DNA of 64,000 nucleotides from Chitinophagaceae bacterium (GTDB taxonomy: Bacteria > Bacteroidota > Bacteroidia > Chitinophagales > Chitinophagaceae), in contig JADKKJ010000001.1 of NCBI GenBank assembly GCA_016720565.1, forward strand, positions 1,192,849 through 1,256,848. The letters are read 5' to 3'. The position numbers and the translations under genes were made by a program. The notes under the pieces were generated by a model, which saw nothing but the letters and a program-made list of their open reading frames with translations, was not told where the DNA came from and ran no database searches. Position 1 is the first letter of the stretch, and each line of letters starts with the position of its first letter. Of the stretch, positions 44,289 through 51,539 are shown in pieces.

Positions 44289-44849
44289 TCAGAGACTATC
44301 CAGCATGGATCTTCGCTTATTCCTTAAGTTTTTGAAATGGGAAGGAGTCAATCCAGTTACTTTTTTAAATTGACTGGACAAATGCGCTACACTGCTATAA
44401 TGCATAAGGTAGGCTATTTCAGTTAGATTAAGCTGATTATAAACAAGCAGCTCTTTTACCCGCTCTATCTTGTTTGCAATTAAGAATTGTTCAATGGTAG
44501 TACCCTGTACTTCAGAAAAGAGGTTGGCCAGGTAGGTATAATCATGATTAAGCTTCTCGCTTAAATAATCAGAAAATTTTATTACTAATGGCTCTTCAGA
44601 ATAATGCACCAGTTCTACTATAACCGTTTTGATGCGTTGTATAAGGATACCCTTTTTATCATTCATCAACTCCAGACCAGATCTAAGCAAGGCTGTCCGC
44701 AGTTCTTCATAGAGCTGTTCAGGAACAGGACCGGAAAGCGCAACCTCTCCCAACTCTACAGATTTAAAGCCTATCCCCAATTTATTGAGTTCTGCTGTTA
44801 CCACCATCTTGCAACGAATGCAAACCATATTTTTTATGAATATTTTCAA
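44289..44849 (-). CDS. AraC-family regulator with an N-terminal CxxC (HMA-like) head
   Basis: The 186 residues start with TTG at 44849 (MKIFIKNMVCIRCKMVV); an upstream stop excludes longer forms and ATG 44828 would cut off the head. Residues 1-70 resemble a heavy-metal-associated domain with C10 and C13 in MVCIRC. The C-terminal AraC HTH (about 90-180) has ANLFSEVQGTTIEQFLI and IAYLMHYSSVAHLSSQFKKV. A metal-sensing transcription factor is the natural inference, with neighbours of similar theme downstream (TonB receptors, HMA-TonB protein). Metal identity is unknown. Confidence 0.85.
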   Translation of the reverse strand: MKIFIKNMVCIRCKMVVTAELNKLGIGFKSVELGEVALSGPVPEQLYEELRTALLRSGLELMNDKKGILIQRIKTVIVELVHYSEEPLVIKFSDYLSEKLNHDYTYLANLFSEVQGTTIEQFLIANKIERVKELLVYNQLNLTEIAYLMHYSSVAHLSSQFKKVTGLTPSHFKNLRNKRRSMLDSL

Positions 44850-45081
44850 GATCAGAATGATTTAAAATTGCAGAAAAATGAATAGGTCTTTTGGAGCAAT
44901 CTAAAAATATCCAAAGTAACTAAGCAGGTGGGTAGTATGAAGGTAGTCCATTTACATTCATATCTCCGTATAATTCAATAATACTGGCCAGCCCTTCTGA
45001 AGATCTTTCAGCCCCCTTCCAAAATGATAAAAAATTATATCCTCATAGTCATAAATTTGCACCCGAAACAAAAACCCTTCC

Positions 45082-46989
45082 ATGAAGAAAGGACTTGTCC
45101 TGCTATGCCTGTTGGGCTGCTTTTCGGCCTTCTCGCAGAATAATGAATTAGAACTGGACCCTGTTACCATTACCGCTTCCCTTCATCCCTCCCCTGTTTC
45201 CCGTACCGGAAGAAATATCACGGTAGTGAACAGCACCCAACTTCAGAACCTGCCGGCCCATTCATTGGATGAATTATTACGTTTTGTTCCCGGTATTGAA
45301 GTACAGCTCAGAGGTCCTGCCGGATCCCAATCTGATATCGTAATAAGAGGCGGTACATTCCAGCAGGTATTGGTCATTATGGATGGTATTCGATTAAACG
45401 ACCCTATCACCGGGCATTTCAACAGCTATATCCCGATCGTTCCTTCAGAAATTGAACGGATCGAACTATTGAAAGGCGCTTCTTCCGCTATCTATGGCTC
45501 CGAAGCCGTTGGCGGAGTGATCAATATCATTAGCAAAACCTTCGCGACAAAGAACAAACAGGATAAAAAACAGGCAAGACTTCGGGTAACCGGAGGAGAA
45601 TATTCATTACTGAATATGGAGGCCAGCGGACAATACCAATCCAAAGGATGGGTTCTGGGCGGCGGAGTCTTAAGTAATAACTCCGATGGACAGGCACAGC
45701 GTGGTATCCGCGGTTATTTTCATAATAATACGGCTACTGTTTCTGTAAAGAAAATATTCTCCGATCATTTCAGCATCGCTATTCGCAGCAGCTATGATAA
45801 ACGAAATTTCAGCGCCCAGAATTTCTACACCACATTCGTTTCCGATACCGCCCGCGAAAAAGTGAATAGCTGCTGGAACCAGCTATCGCTTCAATACCAG
45901 AAAGGAAGACATCAACTGGATCTTGCCGGTGGATTTAAAACGGCCCGTGATCAATATCGCTATAACCCGGCTTCTATACCCAATGATAACCGTTCCAGGC
46001 TGGGACAGATCCAGCTTACCGATCATTATCGAATCAATAGCAGCAGCAGCCTGACCGGCGGATTGCAATATATCAGCAGGGTCATTCGCTCTAACGACCG
46101 GGGAAATCACCAGCTATCGCAATACGCGGCATTTATTATACTGGATAAAACCTTCGGAGCACTGTCGATCTCTCCTTCCCTGCGTTTGGACCAGCAGGAA
46201 ATTCGCGGGACAGAATTAGTGCCTCAGCTGAATCTTTCCTATAAATTAAAAAGTATACAATTACGTGCCAGCGCGGGCAAGACCATCCGCGATGCCGACT
46301 TCACCGAACGCTATAATAATTACAATAAGGCATTCGTGAGTGGAGGCAGTATTGGTAACCCTGAGCTGGAAGCAGAGCGTTCCTTCAGCTATGAAGCGGG
46401 CGCCGATGTTTTTATTTTCACGAAGTGGAAAATAGCCTTCACTGTATTTCAACGCCGGCAACAGGAGCTGATCGATTATGTAACGACCCCCTATGCCAAT
46501 ATGCCCCGTAAGGTGAATCTTTCGCCAACCGGTACTTATGCGCTTGCCTCCAATATCGCCAAAGTCAATACCAGTGGCGTAGAAACAGATATTCAGTTCA
46601 GGCAGCAATGGCAGCCCGATCATTACCTGATTGCATCCATGGGCTTACTATGGCTTGATAGCAAGACCAGCAATAAGACCAACCCTTCTTTTTATCTTTC
46701 TTCCCATGCAAGATTCCTGGTAAACTGGAATGCGCAGTACCAGCAGGGTAAATGGAGTTTGTCAGCCGCAGCCATTTATAAAGATCGCCGTCCGCTGACT
46801 GCTGCCGCGATCAATGCCTCATTGAAAAAAGATCTTTTCCAGCTGAATCTTAGAACCAGCTATAAATTATGGAATGACCATATCAGCCTTTTTGCGGAGC
46901 TGGATAATGTTTTTGACAGCAGGGGATCGGATCTGTTGGGGACTTATGTGCCGGGGAGATGGGGAATGGTGGGGATTGTACTATTTTAA
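45082..46989 (+). CDS. TonB-dependent outer-membrane receptor (BtuB-like fold)
   Basis: The 635 residues start with a signal peptide (MKKGLVLLCLLGCFSAFSQ). The plug has LDELLRFVPGIEVQLRGPAG, SDIVIRGGTFQQVLVIMDGI and YGSEAVGGVINIISK. The rest forms a 22-strand barrel ending ELDNVFDSRGS...GIVLF. Such receptors import metal-chelates or vitamins with TonB energy. A BtuB-like annotation is common for this length, but I see no cobalamin riboswitch upstream. A -7-like TAAATTTG (45052-45059) lies 22 nt before the ATG. The metal theme of the block makes a metal ligand plausible. Confidence 0.9.
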   Translation: MKKGLVLLCLLGCFSAFSQNNELELDPVTITASLHPSPVSRTGRNITVVNSTQLQNLPAHSLDELLRFVPGIEVQLRGPAGSQSDIVIRGGTFQQVLVIMDGIRLNDPITGHFNSYIPIVPSEIERIELLKGASSAIYGSEAVGGVINIISKTFATKNKQDKKQARLRVTGGEYSLLNMEASGQYQSKGWVLGGGVLSNNSDGQAQRGIRGYFHNNTATVSVKKIFSDHFSIAIRSSYDKRNFSAQNFYTTFVSDTAREKVNSCWNQLSLQYQKGRHQLDLAGGFKTARDQYRYNPASIPNDNRSRLGQIQLTDHYRINSSSSLTGGLQYISRVIRSNDRGNHQLSQYAAFIILDKTFGALSISPSLRLDQQEIRGTELVPQLNLSYKLKSIQLRASAGKTIRDADFTERYNNYNKAFVSGGSIGNPELEAERSFSYEAGADVFIFTKWKIAFTVFQRRQQELIDYVTTPYANMPRKVNLSPTGTYALASNIAKVNTSGVETDIQFRQQWQPDHYLIASMGLLWLDSKTSNKTNPSFYLSSHARFLVNWNAQYQQGKWSLSAAAIYKDRRPLTAAAINASLKKDLFQLNLRTSYKLWNDHISLFAELDNVFDSRGSDLLGTYVPGRWGMVGIVLF

Positions 46990-47095
46990 AAAATAGCATA
47001 TCAATCAAGGCAACTTCATCCCCAAAAGCAAGGTCATGCGGAAAGCTGATCTTTATCAAAAGATGTAAACGTCTTTTAATTATTTTTGCTACTGA

Positions 47096-47464
47096 TTGAA
47101 ACGTATAACTGCATTCATATTATTGATCGCTTTTTCCCTGCACAGTTTTAACCAGGGATTCTATTACCTGGATTACCTGGTCAATAAAGCAGCTTATGTG
47201 CAAAAATGCGTGAACAAGTCCAGGCCACAGTTACATTGCAACGGACATTGCCTGCTCATGAAAAAGATCAGGGAAAAAGAACAAAGGGAAGAACGGGATG
47301 CTCCTGCCCTGAAACAAATGCTAAAAACAGAAGTAGTTTCTTCCAGGTCTTTCTTTGCAACGGTTCATTATTTTCCTTGTCTGTTAGCCTGCAGGTATTA
47401 TGATCATACTCTGGCTGATATAGTTGACAGGACCCATTCTATTTTCCATCCTCCACAGGCCTAG
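47096..47464 (+). CDS. Small Cys-rich secreted protein (HCNGHC family)
   Basis: The 122 residues start with TTG at 47096 (MKRITAFILLIAFSLHSFNQ), with a hydrophobic segment that is a signal peptide or anchor. The conserved block is KCVNKSRPQLHCNGHCLLMK with three Cys and two His. A TATTTTTG -7 element (47081-47088) ends only 8 nt before the TTG, so the mRNA would be nearly leaderless. Small proteins of this kind sit next to TonB receptors and metal transporters in Bacteroidota, and the Cys/His cluster suggests copper or zinc binding. The function is inferred only. Confidence 0.7.
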   Translation: MKRITAFILLIAFSLHSFNQGFYYLDYLVNKAAYVQKCVNKSRPQLHCNGHCLLMKKIREKEQREERDAPALKQMLKTEVVSSRSFFATVHYFPCLLACRYYDHTLADIVDRTHSIFHPPQA

Positions 47465-47582
47465 TCCTGCATAACTGCAGTAATTGCAGTACCCCCTTAA
47501 TTATTTTGGATGCCTATGGCATCCCTAAACCCGTATTTCATGATTTGGAATAAAGAAATTTATTCTCTAAATAATTCATAAG

Positions 47583-48494
47583 ATGAAGAAGCTTTTTATT
47601 GCCAGTATTATTGGCTTATTTTCCTTTCTGTCTGTTAGTGCCTGTGATATCTGTGGTTGTGGCCTTGGAAATTATTATATCGGTATGATGCCCCAGTTCA
47701 ATCATAAATTCTTCGGGGTACGTTACCAGCTGCATAATTTTCATACCGTGATGGCTGGAGATCCTTCCCAATTCAGCACGGATCATTATAAGACCCTTGA
47801 ATTCTGGGGTGGCTGGAATGTGGGAAAGAAATGGCAGCTGATCGCCATCCTGCCTTATCATTTTGTTCACCAGGTATCGGATGATGGCATAAAGGATAAT
47901 CATGGATTTGGTGATATTGCCATCATGGCCAATTACAAACTGATCGACAAGAACAGCAATGGGAAACATAACAAAGGTGTATCCCAGCAATTATGGATCG
48001 GAGGCGGATTAAAACTCCCCACTGGTAGTTTCCATGTAGATGCCACCGACCCGGAGATCATTGCCCTGGCCAATACCCAAACCGGTTCTGCCAGTACAGA
48101 TATCCTTTTAAATACCATGTATAATGTGAGGTTTTATAAATTCGGGATCAATACCAGTGCCTCCTATAAGATCAATACGGCCAACAAGGATAAATATGAG
48201 TTTGGAAATAAATTCTCCCTCAATACGATAGGCTTTTACAGCATCAGCCAAAGGCATTTCACTATCCTTCCCAATATGGGCTTGTCGTATGAAAAAACAG
48301 CCGCCAGTCAGTTGGAAAATACAAAGATCGACCAGACCGGTGGTCACCTCTTCGCCGCCTCTGCAGGAGTAGAGCTAAGCTTCCCCAGGTTTACGATCGG
48401 CGCAAGTACCCAGTTGCCCATTGAACAGAATTTCGCAGATGGACAGACGGAGCTGAAAGTGAAGGCAATGGTTCATTTGACATTTTCATTGTAA
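47583..48494 (+). CDS. Outer-membrane beta-barrel transporter-like protein with CDICGC motif
   Basis: The 303 residues start with a signal peptide (MKKLFIASIIGLFSFLSVSA) directly before CDICGCGLGNYY, so the mature protein opens with three Cys in CxxCxC. The rest is beta-rich (many alternating aromatic strands) and ends in a C-terminal Leu (VHLTFSL) like OM barrels of the phenol-degradation/MetA transporter type. The Cys cluster at the periplasmic mouth may bind metal. It lies 118 nt after the small Cys-rich gene on the same strand, so an operon is likely. Confidence 0.75.
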   Translation: MKKLFIASIIGLFSFLSVSACDICGCGLGNYYIGMMPQFNHKFFGVRYQLHNFHTVMAGDPSQFSTDHYKTLEFWGGWNVGKKWQLIAILPYHFVHQVSDDGIKDNHGFGDIAIMANYKLIDKNSNGKHNKGVSQQLWIGGGLKLPTGSFHVDATDPEIIALANTQTGSASTDILLNTMYNVRFYKFGINTSASYKINTANKDKYEFGNKFSLNTIGFYSISQRHFTILPNMGLSYEKTAASQLENTKIDQTGGHLFAASAGVELSFPRFTIGASTQLPIEQNFADGQTELKVKAMVHLTFSL

Positions 48495-48540
48495 ATAATG
48501 GGGGTTGGTGCGCATGCTGGGCGGAGATCCAAAGAGAAAA

Positions 48541-48715
48541 ATACAGGGTACGAATTACACGAAGGGCACGAATAAACAGCCGAATAATACAAACAGCCAA
48601 TTTCACGAAATACTGGCAGCTAAGCTGCCGCGAAAGTCATTAGCGAAGCGAATGACTTATTCGTGAAATCGGCTGTTCTTTTCTGTATTGTTCGTGTAAT
48701 TCGTGTTCCTGTATT
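48541..48715. repeat. Long imperfect inverted repeat
   Basis: Outer arms ATACAGGGTACGAATTACAC (48541) and the complementary TTCGTGTAATTCGTGTTCCT (48691-48710), with inner arms AACAGCCAATTTCACGAA and TTCGTGAAATCGGCTGTT. It could fold as one long hairpin. The right arm belongs to the first 358 bp duplicated unit. Confidence 0.65.
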
Positions 48716-48799
48716 TGGCCCCGGAGTTATCTAAAGGCAAGGTTCCTCGCTTCGCTTGAGGATAAAAGACAGGGTTCCTCGCTTCGCTCGAGGACAAAA

Positions 48800-48980
48800 G
48801 GCAGGGTTCCTCGCTTCGCTCGGAATGACAGACAATGGAGGGTAAAAAGGACTTGCCTCACTATAATTTGAAGAGGGGGCATCGTGTACCTACTTACATC
48901 TCGAGCGCAGCGAGAGATCTGGCTGTTTCTCTCCCTTATTAACAACGCCTGTCATTCCGAGCGAAGCGAGGAACCTTGCC
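48800..48980 (+). mobile_element. MITE-like element, copy A (181 bp, ~30 bp terminal inverted repeats)
   Basis: Left end GGCAGGGTTCCTCGCTTCGC (48800-) and right end TGTCATTCCGAGCGAAGCGA (48950-48980) are inverted copies. Inside are a conserved core CTTGCCTCACTATAATTTGA and a small hairpin TCTCGAGCGCAGCGAGAGA. It has no ORF of its own; apparent ORFs across it are spurious. Extra left arms at 48741 and 48773 precede it. Confidence 0.8.
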
Positions 48981-49158
48981 TTTTATTAGGCCAATCATTA
49001 GCAAAGCGAATGACTTATTCGTGAAATTGGCTGTTCTTTTCTGTATTGTTCGTGTAATTCGTGTTCCTGTATTTGGCCCCGGAGTTAATCTAAAGGCAGG
49101 GTTCCTCGCTTCGCTTGAGGATAAAAGACAGGGTTCCTCGCTTCGCTCGAGGACAAAA

Positions 49159-49339
49159 GGCAGGGTTCCTCGCTTCGCTCGGAATGACAGACAATGGAAG
49201 GGAAAAAGGACTTGCCTCACTATAATTTGAAGAGGGGGCATCGTGTACCTACTTACATCTCGAGCGCAGCGAGAGATCTGGCTGTTTCTCTCCCTTATTA
49301 ACAACGCCTGTCATTCCGAGCGAAGCGAGGAACCTTGCC
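49159..49339 (+). mobile_element. MITE-like element, copy B (181 bp)
   Basis: Same length, ends and core as copy A; created by the tandem duplication. The spot between left arm and core reads GACAATGGAAGGGAAAAAGG. Confidence 0.8.
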
Positions 49340-49389
49340 TTTTATTTTGCCAATCATTAGCAAAGCGAACTTTTTGGTGTGGAACCTTG

Positions 49390-49422
<33 letters not shown>

Positions 49423-49429
49423 AAAACAG

Positions 49430-50758
49430 CTAAACCCTCTTCGAATTCCTGACAAGATTCACGACCAGGATCAACAACCCCATCATCAACACCATCCCAC
49501 TCACCCCAAACACCACAAACAAGGGCTTCATCTTGATCATCATTTCCCCGAATGGGATCCGTTCAGCATCGGGCGTCATCTGCCATTTGGCTTTGAGAAT
49601 GCCGGAGAGGATAAGACTTAACCAGAATGCCAGCAGGGACACGTTGGCTAACCAGAATCCAAGATTAAAACCTTTGGGGTGATAGTGATAAGAGTATTGA
49701 TCTCCGGAGAAAATATCATGGGCAAAGGCCAGTAATAAAAAACTATTGATACCAATGGTGGTTCCCATGGCATGGGCCACGGTGATATGGGTGCCATGGG
49801 TGTATACGTTTATACCGGGGACCGACATCAGGATGGCTAATACCAGATTTAAAAATATCCAGCTGTCGGCAGCGAGAATAAAACGATAGGTCTCATGATT
49901 TCCAAGGCGATTGGCCACACTAAGGGTTTTCTTCCATTCGTAGATGATCCTTCCCAGGATAAATAACTCTGTCATGCTCACGAAATAACTGATCTGCTTC
50001 AGCCATCCATAAGTAGGAAGGGTATAAATATGATGTCCCCAGTTGAACATCAGGTTATACATGCCCAGGAAATACATCCCGAAGGCCATACCCGATCTTC
50101 CGTAATTGGTCCCTCCTATCTTATCCAGCAGGTAAATAGAAGAACCATAGATCAGCATATTCCAGGCGCCCACCATGGAGCCATAGGATTTCCACTGGAT
50201 GGTCATATCATTGATGATATTACTTCGGAAATAAGGGATCAACCAAAGATTGGATTCCAAATAAGTGAATAGGAAAAATAAAAGGCCTGTCATCCACATC
50301 CATACATAGACCGGCTGCTTACTAAATCCGCCCAGCGATTTCACAAAATTGATGATGAAGAGGATCCAGGCCAGGGTAATGGGTAATGATAGTATGGGTG
50401 GAAATTCCCAGTATTCCCTTCCGCCAAACCATCCCATGAAATAGGAAATGAAAATGGCCAGCACCGTGAACAGCAAAAGTCCTAATTGTATCTTCTGCAG
50501 TAAGGGCGACCAGATCTTTTTACCCGTATGTTTTGGCAGGTAAGTAAATAAAGCTCCTGATGCCGCTAAAATGATCCAGAATAAAATAGCCGATACATGA
50601 AGCGGTCTTGCTTTCTCAAAAGAGAAACTATCTTTTAAAAATCCCGGGATCATATACTGTACACCTCCTATCACGCCAAATAGCATCCCTACTCCCAGCA
50701 GTACCAATGCTGCCACGATGAAAATACCGGAGATCTTATTATTGCTGGATACTTCCAT
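49430..50758 (-). CDS. Nitric oxide reductase large-subunit-like protein (NorB-like, non-canonical)
   Basis: The 442 residues start with ATG at 50758 (MEVSSNNKISGIFIV), inside the end of the norC-like gene; the TTG frame upstream was rejected. About 12 TM helices. The heme-copper fold is evident: RPLHVSAILFW, NWGHHIYTLP (two FeB-type His), SMTELF and THGTHITVAHAMG. The usual WWVVHLWVEG segment with the third FeB His and the Glu is missing; the region reads QWKSYGSMVGAWNMLIYG. The AHGH motif reads AHAM, so a heme ligand may be Met. It reduces NO or a related substrate, with cytochrome c from NorC. It may belong to one of the alternative NOR families. Confidence 0.8.
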   Translation of the reverse strand: MEVSSNNKISGIFIVAALVLLGVGMLFGVIGGVQYMIPGFLKDSFSFEKARPLHVSAILFWIILAASGALFTYLPKHTGKKIWSPLLQKIQLGLLLFTVLAIFISYFMGWFGGREYWEFPPILSLPITLAWILFIINFVKSLGGFSKQPVYVWMWMTGLLFFLFTYLESNLWLIPYFRSNIINDMTIQWKSYGSMVGAWNMLIYGSSIYLLDKIGGTNYGRSGMAFGMYFLGMYNLMFNWGHHIYTLPTYGWLKQISYFVSMTELFILGRIIYEWKKTLSVANRLGNHETYRFILAADSWIFLNLVLAILMSVPGINVYTHGTHITVAHAMGTTIGINSFLLLAFAHDIFSGDQYSYHYHPKGFNLGFWLANVSLLAFWLSLILSGILKAKWQMTPDAERIPFGEMMIKMKPLFVVFGVSGMVLMMGLLILVVNLVRNSKRV

Positions 50759-51137
50759 CGCTGTTAATTGTATAAGTTCGGGGATCGCTTTTACCAGTGG
50801 CGTCAATATCTTTCAAATAGGAAACCAGTGTATGTATCGTGCTATCATCTAAATGGAAATTCGGCATCACCGGTGTTCCTCCCTTTAGTAATGCGGTGAT
50901 AAAGTCAGCTCCTTTTTTTGAATAGGTATTGGTGAGGTCAGGACCCAAATAACCACCCAGTCCGTATACCTGGTGACAAGCCCCGCAGTTGTATTTCTGC
51001 CAGTTCATTTTGCCCTGGTCGGCCAATGTATTCAGGGGCTTTTCTCCCCTTGGCAAATGGGAATAGAGATAGCCTGAATAGATCAGGAATAAGGAGACCC
51101 CTGTGGTGATTATTATTGTCTTGATGATCGGCCGCAT
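50739..51137 (-). CDS. NorC-like membrane cytochrome c
   Basis: The 132 residues start with ATG at 51137 (MRPIIKTIIITTGVSLFLI); a TTG 5 codons earlier is possible. An N-terminal TM anchor is followed by the heme c motif CGACH (NCGACHQVYGLGGYLGPDLT) and the axial Met in TPVMPNFHL. It passes electrons to the NorB-like subunit. The last 20 nt overlap the norB start, so the two are translationally coupled. An FNR-type palindrome (51181-51192) is 44 nt upstream of the start. Confidence 0.88.
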   Translation of the reverse strand: MRPIIKTIIITTGVSLFLIYSGYLYSHLPRGEKPLNTLADQGKMNWQKYNCGACHQVYGLGGYLGPDLTNTYSKKGADFITALLKGGTPVMPNFHLDDSTIHTLVSYLKDIDATGKSDPRTYTINSDGSIQQ

Positions 51138-51180
51138 GGTTGTTGCGGACAAATTTGTGGGAAATGTAGATTTTGGAACC

Positions 51181-51192
51181 TGATTTAAATCA
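51181..51192 (-). promoter_or_regulatory. CRP/FNR-type operator upstream of norC
   Basis: TGATTTAAATCA is a perfect palindrome with TGAT-N4-ATCA, the core of FNR/NnrR/HcpR-class boxes. It is placed 45 nt before the norC start codon. Low oxygen or NO control is the likely meaning. Confidence 0.65.
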
Positions 51193-51247
51193 TAAAACAG
51201 GATAATAGTCTACCTAATGAGTAGAATTGTTATTTATTGAGAATTCA

Positions 51248-51375
51248 AGGTTCCTCGTTTCGCTCAAGAAAAATACAAGGTTCCTCGTTTCGCTTTTATG
51301 GATATCGTGAAAGGCAAGGTTCCTCGCTTCGCTTGAGGATAAAAGGCAGGGTTCCTCGCTTCGCTCGGAATGACA
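51248..51375 (-). repeat. Four tandem arms GGTTCCTCG(C/T)TTCGCT
   Basis: Starting at about 51248 the arm sequence is repeated (with T variants) at 51250, 51280, 51319 and 51350, before the element copy C. They are additional arm copies without the core. Confidence 0.7.
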
Positions 51376-51524
51376 GGCGTTGTTAATATGGGGGGGGGGG
51401 AAACAGCCAGATCTCTCGCGATGCTCGAGATCCAAGTAAGTACACGATGCCCCCTCTTCAAATTATAGTGAGGCAACTCCTTTTAACCCCCCTCTTGTCA
51501 TTCCGAACGAAGAGAGGAACCTTG
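51345..51524 (-). mobile_element. MITE-like element, copy C (inverted, 180 bp)
   Basis: Same terminal arms and core (as complement TCAAATTATAGTGAGGCAA) in reverse orientation. It carries a run of 11 G (51390-51400), which is C11 in the element's own orientation, at a place different from copies A and B. Confidence 0.8.
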
Positions 51525-51539
51525 TATTTCTCTACCAAT

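Larger units (their letters stand above)
48638..49353. repeat. Tandem duplication of a 358 bp unit
   Basis: Two nearly identical 358 bp copies (48638-48995 and 48996-49353) differ by a handful of bases. Each contains one ~181 bp inverted-repeat element with two additional arm copies at 32 nt period. A third copy breaks off after about 20 bp (49355). The high identity says the duplication is recent. Confidence 0.9.

Noticed and set aside
44850..45081. Cobalamin riboswitch before the BtuB-like receptor
   Set aside because: I find no B12 box or the associated stem pattern in this 230 bp spacer.
48741..48830. CRISPR-like spacing of the GGTTCCTCGCTTCGCT arms at 32 nt
   Set aside because: Only three arms, the intervening sequence is partly the same in each, and the pattern is the end of an inverted-repeat element.
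48727..49304. ORFs with MLIRERNSQ and MPPLQIIVRQ across the element copies
   Set aside because: They read through the inverted-repeat arms and the core in each copy; identical short peptides follow from DNA duplication, not protein selection.
49430..50758. cbb3-type cytochrome oxidase subunit I
   Set aside because: The partner is a small NorC-like monoheme cytochrome, no CcoO/CcoP follow, and the length (442) fits NorB better; the exact class remains open.
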